Source: Streptomyces sp. 150FB (GTDB taxonomy: Bacteria; Actinomycetota; Actinomycetes; Streptomycetales; Streptomycetaceae). From it: 64,000 nucleotides of DNA. The position numbers and the translations under genes are program-made. Location: assembly GCF_000818195.1 (NCBI RefSeq), contig NZ_JTHL01000001.1, positions 3,904,174 through 3,968,173 on the forward strand, in the 5' to 3' direction. How positions within the stretch are numbered: the first letter of the stretch is position 1; every line of letters starts with the position of its first letter. Below, piece after piece: positions 38,354 to 46,914 of the stretch. The notes under the pieces were generated by a model. That model was not told the DNA's origin, did not search any database, and was given only the letters and a program-made list of their open reading frames with translations.

Positions 38354-39307
38354 TCAGTTCGGAGCAAGCAATTCCCGAACCTCCTCGGCGCACCCCCACG
38401 ACAGAGTGACACCGGCACCCCCGTGACCGTAGTTGTGCACGACCAGCGCACCGCCCTCCCCCCGCTCCGCCTCCACGCGGACCGTAGTACGGGTCGGCCT
38501 AGCGCCGATGCGGTGCTCCAGGACACGGGCGCGGGCGAGGCGGGGTTCGACCTTGGCGCATCGAGCCAGAATGCCGGCCGCCGCCCCGTCGTCTGGAGCG
38601 AGGCCGCCTTCGCCGTCGATGGCTGTGCCGCCCAGGACGACGGTCCCGCCGTGGGGATAGAAGCACAGCAGATCCGGTGAAGTACCGGTGTCCTCGGAGA
38701 AGAACTCGGTGAGCCCCGGGTTGGTGACGACTACGTGCTGGCCGCGAATCGGCCGAAGTTCTGGATCCAGGACCAGCTCGCGGGCTCCCAAGCCCGCGCA
38801 ATTGACGATCACAGGGACCGGACCGAGGTCCGCGAGCGAAGTCAGACGTCGCTGCTCGACCGTTGCGCCGGCCGTATGCAAACGGCGCAGGAGGTAGTCG
38901 AGATATGCGGGCATGTCCATCAGCGGCACTGTGAACCGGTACCCGGCGGTGAACCCGGTCGGAAGTTCGGTCGGCTCGCACGGCCGGAACCCCGGCAGGG
39001 TCGTAGCCCAGTCCGGTGGAGACTCGGCAGTACGCGATGCCTCAATGCCGCTGGTGAGCCGGACGCCTGTGGCCTGGTCCTCGGCCAGCTCCCGGAAGAC
39101 CTCCAGGGACCGCTGCCCCCACCGGTCGACCTTGTCCTTCGGCTCGACCAGGTACGGGCCCCACATCGCCCCAGCGGCCAGCGAGGTGGCACCGGGCGCC
39201 TGCTCGGCGACCACCTGTACCAATGCCCCGGCCTCGGCGAGAACGACGGCGGTGGTCAGTCCTGCCACCCCAGCCCCGACAACGACAACACACTCCCCTG
39301 CGTTCAT
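38354..39307 (-). CDS. FAD-dependent amine oxidase, D-amino-acid-oxidase-like
   Basis: A 318-residue protein. The N-terminal dinucleotide fold is VVVGAGVAGLTTAVVLAEAG, with a middle substrate domain (FRFTVP-like: YRFTVPLMDMPAYLDYL) and a C-terminal NYGHGGAGVTLSWGCA FAD-binding segment typical of DAO. It probably oxidises a D-amino acid or secondary amine to an imino acid with release of H2O2. It belongs to the minus-strand run regulator-oxidase-NUDIX-tyrS. The substrate within the cluster is unknown. Confidence 0.88.
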   Translation of the reverse strand: MNAGECVVVVGAGVAGLTTAVVLAEAGALVQVVAEQAPGATSLAAGAMWGPYLVEPKDKVDRWGQRSLEVFRELAEDQATGVRLTSGIEASRTAESPPDWATTLPGFRPCEPTELPTGFTAGYRFTVPLMDMPAYLDYLLRRLHTAGATVEQRRLTSLADLGPVPVIVNCAGLGARELVLDPELRPIRGQHVVVTNPGLTEFFSEDTGTSPDLLCFYPHGGTVVLGGTAIDGEGGLAPDDGAAAGILARCAKVEPRLARARVLEHRIGARPTRTTVRVEAERGEGGALVVHNYGHGGAGVTLSWGCAEEVRELLAPN

Positions 39308-39317
39308 GATCTCGACA

Positions 39318-40814
39318 TTAACGGCCGGGTGGCGTCGATGGAGCATGTCGGGCGAGGGCGTCTTCGAGGACCGGCAAGAAGCTGCGGACGTGCGGGTTGC
39401 GCTGGCGGCGGCGGAGGTCCGCGGCGAGCTGGTGCAGTAGGGCCGCGCTCCTCGGTGAACGCACAACGTCAAGGCGGTCAGCCGCGATCTGTCCGATCTC
39501 GCAGGCCGCCTCCAGGTCTCCGTGAGCGCTGTGCCCCAAGGCCAGCCATGCTCCCTCGAACATGGCCCTACGTTGGCTGGGATCGCCACGCGGAACGTCG
39601 TATGCCCCGGACAGGAGCATCTCGGTCCCCTGCGCGAGGAATCGTCGGGCCATCGTGCCGCCGTCGGCCTTCTGCCGCGCGCGCCCCATGTGAATGAAGC
39701 CGTAGCCGGCTTGGCAGTCCAGGTGGTTGCCGGTCAGGAAGTACATCCACCGGGGCTCCTCCTGGCTGCCGTCCCGACTTGCGATCAGTTCTCGGGCAGA
39801 GCCCCGGGTGTGTGCGAAGTCGTTGTCACGGCCGGCGGCGGCATACGCGTAGGCGAGCCGGGAAAGGACGGATGCCCGGGCGGCGGGCGGAGCGGCTTCG
39901 CTGGCGCGGCGGGCGGCCTCGCCCAGGGCGATTGCGTCCGCTGGGTGTCCTCGGCTCGCTGCCTGGAAGGAGAGGTCGCCGAGGATATGGGCGCACAGGG
40001 GAAGGTCGTTGGCCTGATGCGCGGCTCGCAGTGCCGTGGCGAAGTAGCGCTGCGCCAGGCCATGATCGGCGGCGTCGAAGGCCATCCAGCCGGCAAGCTG
40101 GCCGATCTCCGCGAGCGCGCGGATGAGTCTGCTCGTGACGACGGGCGAGTGACCGCCATCGTGAATGAGTAGTCCCACCGCGCGGAACTGAGCGCCTACG
40201 TAAGGGAGATGTCGCGCCCCGCCGTGCTCGTCGTCAAGCAACTGGAGCATGGGCAGGTGCTGCTCAACCTGGTCGACGAGTGGATCGGCGCCGTTCGACG
40301 GAGCTATCCGGGGCGCGTACTGGCCTCGCCCTGCCGTTCCGTCAAGGTACTGGGCGACGATCGCGAGGAGTCCCGCGCCTGAAATCGCGAGGAATCGGCG
40401 TCGGTCGACGAGCCCTCCCATCACCCAGTCCTCCACGATCGCCTCCATGCCCTGCACGGTCCAGGGCCGTGCGAGATCCGTGTCCGCCGGTACGAGCGCC
40501 GACGAGTCGCCCGCGCGGCCTTGCCACAGTTCGGCCACCGAGATGGCTCTGCCCAGCTCCTGGGAGAGCACGTAGGCAGCCATCATCGGCAACGGCGAAC
40601 GCGGAAGGGAACCGCCATCCCTCCAGTGGTACGGCGCCGACTCGGCTACGGTGCCCGCTCCGAACACCCGGTTGAGCTTGCGAGCCAGCGCCTTGGGGCT
40701 CCATCCGAGTTCGTCGAGGCACCCCGACAGCACGGCGTTCGGCCCCCCTGCCTGCTGTGCCACGTGCGACCACCTCACGTCCCAGCGGTTCGTCGACCAC
40801 TTCGCGCTCCCCAT
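39318..40814 (-). CDS. XRE-type regulator with TPR-like repeats
   Basis: A 498-residue protein with an N-terminal HTH-like segment (ELGWSPKALARKLNRVFGAG...). A short hydrophobic stretch, RRRFLAISGAGLLAIVAQYL, follows near residue 140, and Ala-rich helical repeats fill the rest. Such regulators are widespread in Streptomyces and often paired with an ATP-binding (anti-sigma-like) protein, as here with the divergent gene at 40966. It probably controls the cargo cluster; the signal is unknown. Confidence 0.8.
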   Translation of the reverse strand: MGSAKWSTNRWDVRWSHVAQQAGGPNAVLSGCLDELGWSPKALARKLNRVFGAGTVAESAPYHWRDGGSLPRSPLPMMAAYVLSQELGRAISVAELWQGRAGDSSALVPADTDLARPWTVQGMEAIVEDWVMGGLVDRRRFLAISGAGLLAIVAQYLDGTAGRGQYAPRIAPSNGADPLVDQVEQHLPMLQLLDDEHGGARHLPYVGAQFRAVGLLIHDGGHSPVVTSRLIRALAEIGQLAGWMAFDAADHGLAQRYFATALRAAHQANDLPLCAHILGDLSFQAASRGHPADAIALGEAARRASEAAPPAARASVLSRLAYAYAAAGRDNDFAHTRGSARELIASRDGSQEEPRWMYFLTGNHLDCQAGYGFIHMGRARQKADGGTMARRFLAQGTEMLLSGAYDVPRGDPSQRRAMFEGAWLALGHSAHGDLEAACEIGQIAADRLDVVRSPRSAALLHQLAADLRRRQRNPHVRSFLPVLEDALARHAPSTPPGR

Positions 40815-40855
40815 GGTGAGGCAGGCAGCTGCCGGATCTCCTGCCTATCAAGGAA

Positions 40856-40873
40856 GTTGACCGAGTTGACCGA
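40856..40873. promoter_or_regulatory. Tandem GTTGACCGA repeat in the divergent promoter
   Basis: Two adjacent exact copies (40856-40864 and 40865-40873) lie between the divergent XRE/TPR regulator and the ATP-binding protein. They are a candidate operator; the TTGACC cores also resemble -35 boxes. Confidence 0.5.
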
Positions 40874-40965
40874 CTGATCGGGTGCTGTACGACCGGTCTC
40901 CTCCGGTGTTCTTGAGTCACGGCGGAAGGCGCCGCCTTCGACGCCGGCGGAGAAAGAGGTGGGCC

Positions 40966-41493
40966 TTGAGAAACCACACGAGCACCTCCCGAGACCGTCC
41001 GGGCAGTGTGCTGGAGCGTGACTCCGGGAGACCGGTCTCCGCGCCATCGCTCGGGTACGCCGATGGCGGCGGTACGACCACGCTGATCACGGACCTGCCG
41101 TACGGGCCGAGGGCGGCCGCGGTCGCTCGGGAAGCCGTCGCTGTAGCGCTCCACGGCACCGAGGCGGACCTGCTCGACGACGCCCGACTGATCGGTTCGG
41201 AACTCGCAACGAATGCGTTCGCTTCGGGGAACCCGCCCCTGGTCCTGTGTGTGGACCGTAGGAACCCGGTCGTCGGTGGCCTGGAGGTCGAGATCACCGT
41301 GACCGACGGTGGCTGCCTTCGACCCCCACCTACCTCTCACCCGGCGCCCGAGGAGCAGGCCGAATCGGGGCGGGGCCTGGTCCTCGTCGAGGCACTGGCC
41401 GACGCCTGGTCCCTGACGACCGGCGCCGACGGCACCCGCGCCTGGTGCCGGCTGACGCGCACGTCCAGCTCTTCGCCTGCGAGAACGCTCTGA
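40966..41493 (+). CDS. ATP-binding protein of the anti-sigma-factor kinase type
   Basis: About 175 residues from a TTG at 40966 behind GAGGTG; an in-frame GTG at 40882 would add an Arg-rich leader. The GHKL ATPase motifs are DDARLIGSELATNAFASG (N box), VTDGG (G1) and SGRGLVLVEALADAW (G2). Such RsbW/SpoIIAB-like proteins bind or phosphorylate regulators. It diverges from the XRE/TPR regulator and precedes the biosynthetic operon by 45 bp. Confidence 0.8.
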   Translation: MRNHTSTSRDRPGSVLERDSGRPVSAPSLGYADGGGTTTLITDLPYGPRAAAVAREAVAVALHGTEADLLDDARLIGSELATNAFASGNPPLVLCVDRRNPVVGGLEVEITVTDGGCLRPPPTSHPAPEEQAESGRGLVLVEALADAWSLTTGADGTRAWCRLTRTSSSSPARTL

Positions 41494-41537
41494 TACCCGC
41501 GCCCGCAAGATCCTGTCTTCGAAGGAGGCACCACACG

Positions 41538-42848
41538 GTGCGCATCGACCATGCGGCCCCGCCGTCCCCGTTCACCGACGCGGCCAGGGCCATCCGCCAT
41601 CCTCGCGTAGTTGTCGCCCTTCACGAAGGCCTCTACGGCGCCGAGTCGGGCACCGGCTTCAGTAACCGTGCCTTCCTCACGGCACTCGCCCGCCTCCTGC
41701 CGACGGGCCGCCTCTCCGTGGTCTCCCCACCCGTCTCTGAAACAGCGGTCGCGCACGATCGGCGGTGGAGCTGCGAGGTCCAGCTGATGCTGGAGGAGGC
41801 GGAGGCCGAGGTGATCACGATTCCCGAGGTCCAGATGCCCCCGGGGTCGGTCCGCGGCTCCACCCACCTGTGCGGCCTGGCGGGGAAGGCTGCCGCACGC
41901 GTCGCCGATCGCACGAGCCGCTGCCTGCTCGTCGGCCTCGACGTTCCCTTCCTCGGCCTCGCGGCTTACACGCCACCGACCACAGACCTGCTGCTCGTCC
42001 CCCGCTCTGCAGCGGCCCTGACGCGGCCTGGAGACCTGTCCCGAATCCGCTGGGAACGTGAGGGCCTGCGGGCGGCGACCGCCCAGGGCGGTCGTATCGG
42101 GGCCATCTCCACCCACATGCGAGACCACCTCGTCACGAACTGTTCCATCCCGCGGGCGGGCATCGTGAACATCCCGAACGGGCTGATCCGAGAGGAGATG
42201 GCCAGGCCAACGCATGTTCGGCCCCTGCCCTTCAAGGCTCGAGCCGGCTTCGTGCTTGCGATGGGGCGCGCTGTGCCCATCAAGGGGTTCGAAGACCTCC
42301 TGAAGGCGCTGCACGTTCTGAAGGGCCGAGGAGTCCGTCTGCCGCACCTGCTCCTGGCCGCCGTCACGTCGGATGATCACGAGCACCTGACCTCGTACCA
42401 GAGGCACCTGGCGGCAGGTATCCGCGCCTACGACTTGTCCGCGACGCTGATCCCCCGCTTCACCCCCTCCATCCGCTCCTGGCTGCACAGTCCCGCGCTG
42501 CGCGCGGTCGTCGTTCCCTCGCGCGAGGAACCCTTCGGACGGATACCTCTGGAGGCGTTCGCGGCGGGAGCGGGGCCGGTCGTCGCGACCAGCGCCGGCG
42601 GACTGGCCCAGACCGTCATCGAAGGCGAGACCGGATTCACCGCCGCACCCGGGGACTCCCAGTCTCTGGCCTCCGCCCTGCGCCGAGCCCTGACCACCCT
42701 GCCCCGAGAACGCGAACGGCTCCGGAACGCCGGTGCGGCTCTAGTGCGTTCACGCCACGACTACGAGGCCAGCATCGGCTCCGCCATCGGCAGCATCGCC
42801 CCATGGGCTCTGGCTCCGTCGCCCACAGGGGAAAGCAGGGGCCGATGA
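41538..42848 (+). CDS. GT-B glycosyltransferase (family 4-like)
   Basis: 436 residues from the GTG at 41538, which follows GGAGG. The C-terminal Rossmann half carries SREEPFGRIPLEAFAAG (E-x7-E) and GGLAQTVIEGETGF, the donor-binding signature of retaining GT4 enzymes. It transfers a sugar from a nucleotide donor to an unknown acceptor. It is the first gene of a tightly packed operon and overlaps the next gene by 4 nt (ATGA). Confidence 0.85.
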   Translation: MRIDHAAPPSPFTDAARAIRHPRVVVALHEGLYGAESGTGFSNRAFLTALARLLPTGRLSVVSPPVSETAVAHDRRWSCEVQLMLEEAEAEVITIPEVQMPPGSVRGSTHLCGLAGKAAARVADRTSRCLLVGLDVPFLGLAAYTPPTTDLLLVPRSAAALTRPGDLSRIRWEREGLRAATAQGGRIGAISTHMRDHLVTNCSIPRAGIVNIPNGLIREEMARPTHVRPLPFKARAGFVLAMGRAVPIKGFEDLLKALHVLKGRGVRLPHLLLAAVTSDDHEHLTSYQRHLAAGIRAYDLSATLIPRFTPSIRSWLHSPALRAVVVPSREEPFGRIPLEAFAAGAGPVVATSAGGLAQTVIEGETGFTAAPGDSQSLASALRRALTTLPRERERLRNAGAALVRSRHDYEASIGSAIGSIAPWALAPSPTGESRGR

Positions 42849-43843
42849 GCTGGCCGGTGGTGCTCATCAGCCTGGAATCCCCGCACTCCTTCTGGCGGTT
42901 GTCCGCCGAGCACGAGCGTTTCCTACGTGCTTCTTTCCCGGGTGTGGATTTCCGTACGGCCGCCGAGGAGGACGTGCCGTACCGGCTGGCGGAAGTCAGC
43001 ATCTACTTCGGCTGGCGGTTCGAACCATCGTGGCTGGTCGGCGCGCCGCATCTGAACTGGATCGCATCCCCGGCCGCCGGTACCGACCATCTGCCCGTTG
43101 CCGAGGCGCACTCCGCCGGGGTGGCCCTGACCCGCTCGTACGGGTTTCACGGCCGCCCCATGGCCGAGCACGCCATGGGGCTGGTCCTGGGCTTCTCTCG
43201 CGGGTTGTTCACGAGCCAGCGCGTCCAGCGGAACCGGACCTGGTGGAAGGACGACCTCGCCGAGGAGTTCTTCGACCTGGCCGGGTCGACGATGACCATC
43301 GTCGGCTGCGGCAGCATCGGTGGCCATCTGGCCCGTACCGCGCGCGCCTTCGGTACGGACGTGATCGGAGTACGACGGACACCGCCTGTGGCGGCGGGGG
43401 ACGGGATCACCTGGATGCACGCCTCGGCGGTGCACCAGGCCGTCGCCATCGCCGACGTGGTGGTCGACCTGCTGCCGGCCACCCGGGCCACGAACCATCT
43501 CTTCGACCACGGCCTCTTCGCGGCCTGTAAGCCGGGAGCCGTCTTCCTCAATCTCGGCCGTGCGACAACCGTCGACCAGTCGGCCCTCCTGGCCGCCCTC
43601 AATACCGGCCACCTGCGGGGCGCCGCGCTGGACGTATCCGACCCGAGGCCCCTGCCCGCTCGCCATCCGCTGCGGCTCCACCCCCGGGTCGTGCTCACGC
43701 CGAAGAGTTCGACGCTCTGCCACACGTACATGGACGGGGCGGTCGCGTTCTTCGCCGAGAACCTGCGCCGATTCCTTGCTGGCCAGCCGCTCAACGGCCT
43801 GGCCGAAGTACCCGACGCCCATTCCCCCCTCGCAGGAGGCTGA
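42845..43843 (+). CDS. D-2-hydroxyacid-dehydrogenase-like protein with altered active site
   Basis: A 332-residue NAD-dependent D-isomer 2-hydroxyacid dehydrogenase fold. The NAD motif is VGCGSIGGHLAR and the conserved Arg is in NLGRATTVD. At the usual catalytic Glu position it has Asp (DVSDPRP). Where the catalytic His lies in the TPH motif it has Lys (LTPKSST). The chemistry may therefore differ or be lost. The start is the ATG overlapping the glycosyltransferase stop; an in-frame ATG at 42803 lies inside that gene. The radical SAM gene follows after 3 nt. Confidence 0.82.
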   Translation: MSWPVVLISLESPHSFWRLSAEHERFLRASFPGVDFRTAAEEDVPYRLAEVSIYFGWRFEPSWLVGAPHLNWIASPAAGTDHLPVAEAHSAGVALTRSYGFHGRPMAEHAMGLVLGFSRGLFTSQRVQRNRTWWKDDLAEEFFDLAGSTMTIVGCGSIGGHLARTARAFGTDVIGVRRTPPVAAGDGITWMHASAVHQAVAIADVVVDLLPATRATNHLFDHGLFAACKPGAVFLNLGRATTVDQSALLAALNTGHLRGAALDVSDPRPLPARHPLRLHPRVVLTPKSSTLCHTYMDGAVAFFAENLRRFLAGQPLNGLAEVPDAHSPLAGG

Positions 43844-43846
43844 CCC

Positions 43847-44959
43847 ATGCCCACCACCCGCCACCGTGACCTGATCGCAGCCTTCGCGGCTACCGGCCGC
43901 AACCACCCCTACCTGGCCTTCACCCTGAACTCGTTGTGCAACCTGGACTGCGTGTTCTGCAAGCCCCGCTGCATGCCGGACTACGGGCACAAAGACCGCC
44001 CCCTGACCACCGCCGACTACGCGGCCATCGCCGCCGAGGCCGGGATTTGGAAGATCCGGAAGGCGCACTGCTCCGGCGGCGAACCGACCCTGCGGGCGGA
44101 CATCCTCGACGTGATCGAGGGCCTCGCCGACGGCCTCGGGTCCGACGCCGCGATCGGCATGACGAGCCACGGCAACCTACGCCGCGGGCTGAGCGTGGAG
44201 AAGCTGCACCGCGCCGGACTGACGTACCTCAACCTCAGCCTACACAGCCTCGACCCGACGCGATCCGCCACCATCATGGGCGGCGGCGACCCGCGCACGA
44301 CTCTGCGCACCCTCGATGACGCCCTCTCCCTCGGCCTGCGAGTGAAGATCAACTGCGTCCTCCAGCGCACCTACCTGGACGACGCCTTCGCCGTGGCCGA
44401 GCTGGCCCGCGACCTGCCTATCGCCGTCCGCCTCATCGAACTCCAGAACATCGGGCCCGCACAGGCGCTGTTCGACACCGAGTTCATCAACGAGGCGGAC
44501 GTCCGCAATCGTCTCCACGAATGGTTCGCGGGTGCGGGGGAGGTCTCTCGTGAACAGCTCGGGGTCCGTAGCCCCGGGCGGTATCTCCGTCCCGACGGCT
44601 GGGCGGGCTCAATCGGCTTCATCTCCAACTCCAGCTGTGCCACATGCTCCGACGCCAACCGCATCAAGATCACACCCACTGGGGTGGCCCGCCCCTGCAT
44701 CCTCCACAACCGTGACATCCCCCTGAAGCCCCACCTCGCCGACAGCACCCTCGGCGATGCCTTCGCCCACCTCTTCCAGGCCATGCTCGACCGCAACACG
44801 AACGACGCCTGGCAGGGCTTCCATTACGTCGACTACGACCTTCGCTGGGACCGGATGGAGCGTCCCGAGGGCACCCCGGTCCTGCTGCCTCTGCTCCCCG
44901 TCCTCCCCTCGGACGCGGCTCAGCCCTCGTGCACCCGAGCCTCCACCGGAGAGCGGTGA
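43847..44959 (+). CDS. Radical SAM protein, MoaA-like
   Basis: A 370-residue radical SAM enzyme. The [4Fe-4S]/SAM motif is CNLDCVFC (C-x3-C-x2-C) with SGGEPTLR as the GGE site. The C-terminal half has a second cluster motif, C-x2-C-x16-C (CATCSDANRIKITPTGVARPC), like MoaA but three residues longer; MoaA's terminal GG is absent. MoaA acts on GTP in molybdopterin synthesis. This protein probably performs a related radical rearrangement on a nucleotide or other cluster intermediate. It overlaps the next gene (TGATG). Confidence 0.88.
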   Translation: MPTTRHRDLIAAFAATGRNHPYLAFTLNSLCNLDCVFCKPRCMPDYGHKDRPLTTADYAAIAAEAGIWKIRKAHCSGGEPTLRADILDVIEGLADGLGSDAAIGMTSHGNLRRGLSVEKLHRAGLTYLNLSLHSLDPTRSATIMGGGDPRTTLRTLDDALSLGLRVKINCVLQRTYLDDAFAVAELARDLPIAVRLIELQNIGPAQALFDTEFINEADVRNRLHEWFAGAGEVSREQLGVRSPGRYLRPDGWAGSIGFISNSSCATCSDANRIKITPTGVARPCILHNRDIPLKPHLADSTLGDAFAHLFQAMLDRNTNDAWQGFHYVDYDLRWDRMERPEGTPVLLPLLPVLPSDAAQPSCTRASTGER

Positions 44960-46077
44960 TGGTCGCGGCCGAAGCGCCGCCGCTGTACCCGGGTCTCGGA
45001 ACGCTGTACGAAGGCGAGTTGGACGCCTACGGGGTCGGGGCCATGATGCTCACCCACAAGTGGCAGCCGGCCGATTTACTGGCTCCCCACTCCGACATCG
45101 ACGTGCGCGTCCTCCTGCCCGAGGCACCCGCGAACTGGGAGGAGTGGAATCACCGTCTGGCCGCCGCGCATAAGTCCGCGGTCCGCCGGGAGGTCTCCCA
45201 CAGGCGGCTTCTGGAGCATCCGCCCGGATTCGCGTTCACCGTGACCGAGGCGGACGGACGGTTCGTCTCCGCACCCGAGCTCGCGACCTGGTCGCTGATC
45301 AGCGGGAGCGCCCGGGACTTCCAACGCTGGAAGTCCCAGGCCCAGATGGCGCCCTGGTGCGAGGTCGACGAACGCTTCTACCGGGGAATCCTCCAGGCAC
45401 GGGTCGGAGGCCGGTACCAGTTGGCGGCGGACAGTACCGACAACGTGGTCGAGGACATCACCGCGTACCGGCGTCACTGCGTGGCCTGGCACTACCTCGC
45501 CCCCTGCTGGTTCGCCGCCGCCGCACTCGCGACACGGACCCGCTGCCCCGGCAAGACGGCCGCGCTCACCCAGTGGCGCCCGGACGGGCTGGACGCGTAC
45601 GCCGAGCTGTTCCTCCGACACTCCGAAGGCGGACCCGACAGGCGACGTCGTAGCCCGCGCCACCTGCTCCGCGCGGCACACGTCTCCCTGGAAACGGCCA
45701 TGCGCCGCATTCCTCAGGCAAGCCGCCCTCCCGACAAGGGCAAGGAGTCCGCTGCCACCGACTGGGTAATGACCGCCGGAATGCTTCGCGTACGTGTCGC
45801 CCGCTGGCTGTACTACCTCGATCCGCCGCCCGGTGTCGCGACCGAGTACCTGATCCAGCGGGAGGCGAAGGAACTCCGTTCCGCCGCGCAGACCCTGAAC
45901 GCGCTCGCGGAGGACGGGGTCACTCCCGCCCAACGCCTGGCCGCCCGAATGGCCGGGCTGATCCCCACCGGACCGACGACTCCCGACACCCTGCGCACCA
46001 CCCTCGCGCTCTGGCACCGGCAGAGGTCCACGGTGCAGGACTTCCTCAGCCTCCCGCCCGGTGCCATCCACCCCTGA
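44959..46077 (+). CDS. Unknown protein, possibly nucleotidyltransferase fold
   Basis: About 372 residues from the ATG at 44959, which overlaps the radical SAM stop. The N-terminal LLAPHSDIDVRVLL resembles the D-x-D strand of pol-beta-type nucleotidyltransferases, though the usual GS loop is not obvious. The rest is helical with several Trp-rich segments. It contains a TTA leucine codon (45076-45078), usually a mark of bldA control. I do not recognise the family. Its place between two radical SAM genes implies a role in the same pathway. Confidence 0.7.
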   Translation: MVAAEAPPLYPGLGTLYEGELDAYGVGAMMLTHKWQPADLLAPHSDIDVRVLLPEAPANWEEWNHRLAAAHKSAVRREVSHRRLLEHPPGFAFTVTEADGRFVSAPELATWSLISGSARDFQRWKSQAQMAPWCEVDERFYRGILQARVGGRYQLAADSTDNVVEDITAYRRHCVAWHYLAPCWFAAAALATRTRCPGKTAALTQWRPDGLDAYAELFLRHSEGGPDRRRRSPRHLLRAAHVSLETAMRRIPQASRPPDKGKESAATDWVMTAGMLRVRVARWLYYLDPPPGVATEYLIQREAKELRSAAQTLNALAEDGVTPAQRLAARMAGLIPTGPTTPDTLRTTLALWHRQRSTVQDFLSLPPGAIHP

Positions 46078-46093
46078 CACAAGGAGCCTCGCC

Positions 46094-46891
46094 ATGCCCG
46101 CGCGTGCGTCCCAGCCCCGCACCCTGAAAACGGCGAAGATCAAGATCACGACGAAGTGCAACCGGTCCTGCGACTTCTGCATCTTCGCCGACGGCGCCCA
46201 GGGCGAGAACATGGCCCCAGACCTGTTCTCCACCATCCTGACCCGGCTGGAGACCATCCCTTTCCAGCAGTTGCACATCAACGGCGGCGAACCCACCGTG
46301 CACCGGGACTTCCCCGCTCTCAGCGAAGCCGCCCGGACACGCCTGCCGGACAAGGTCATGGTTCTGGGCACGAACGCCATCACGCTGGCCCGCAACCAGC
46401 GGATCATGGAAGCCACGCTCCGCTCGTACGACCAGATCCTCATCGGCTGCGACGACGAGCACGAGAACTACGCCGAAGTACACGCCGCCGTGCCCCGTCT
46501 CCGCGAAGCCGGCAAGACCGTGGTCGTCAACAGCGTGCTGGAAGGCATCAGTTCCTCCCGGCTCGTGGAGCTCGCGAGGCTGTGCGACACGTACGGCGCG
46601 ATCCACGTCACCAACCACGTGCACCACGTCGATGTCGGCCAGCCGTCGAACAAGCTGCGCGGCATCTGCGACCGCTACCTCGACCAGCACCTGATGATCG
46701 AGATGGACGGGTCCTGCTACCGCTGCTTCAACGCCATGGCGAAGGACGACAGCGAGTTCAGCATCTGGGACGAGGACTTCGGGGCCAAGGTGTTCGCCCC
46801 CCGCGGCCATCACTTCCGGTTCTGCCTGCGCTGCCACGAGTACACGGACTCAGGCGCCGCTCTCCTGCCTGCCCGCATTCCGACCGCATGA
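46094..46891 (+). CDS. Second radical SAM protein
   Basis: 265 residues from the ATG at 46094 behind AAGGAG. The SAM motif is CNRSCDFC (C-x3-C-x2-C), with INGGEPTVH as the GGE site. The C-terminus has additional cysteines, GSCYRCFNAMAK and FCLRCHE, which could bind an auxiliary cluster, as in SPASM-type enzymes. It is shorter than the first radical SAM protein and only distantly similar. The substrate is unknown. No precursor peptide gene was found nearby, so a RiPP pathway is not supported. Confidence 0.85.
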   Translation: MPARASQPRTLKTAKIKITTKCNRSCDFCIFADGAQGENMAPDLFSTILTRLETIPFQQLHINGGEPTVHRDFPALSEAARTRLPDKVMVLGTNAITLARNQRIMEATLRSYDQILIGCDDEHENYAEVHAAVPRLREAGKTVVVNSVLEGISSSRLVELARLCDTYGAIHVTNHVHHVDVGQPSNKLRGICDRYLDQHLMIEMDGSCYRCFNAMAKDDSEFSIWDEDFGAKVFAPRGHHFRFCLRCHEYTDSGAALLPARIPTA

Positions 46892-46914
46892 CTCCAGACC
46901 GGAGGTACACGACC

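Noticed and set aside
46156-46914. Long N-terminal extension of the carbamoyltransferase
   Set aside because: It overlaps the second radical SAM gene completely; the domain and a GGAGG site fit the start at 46915.
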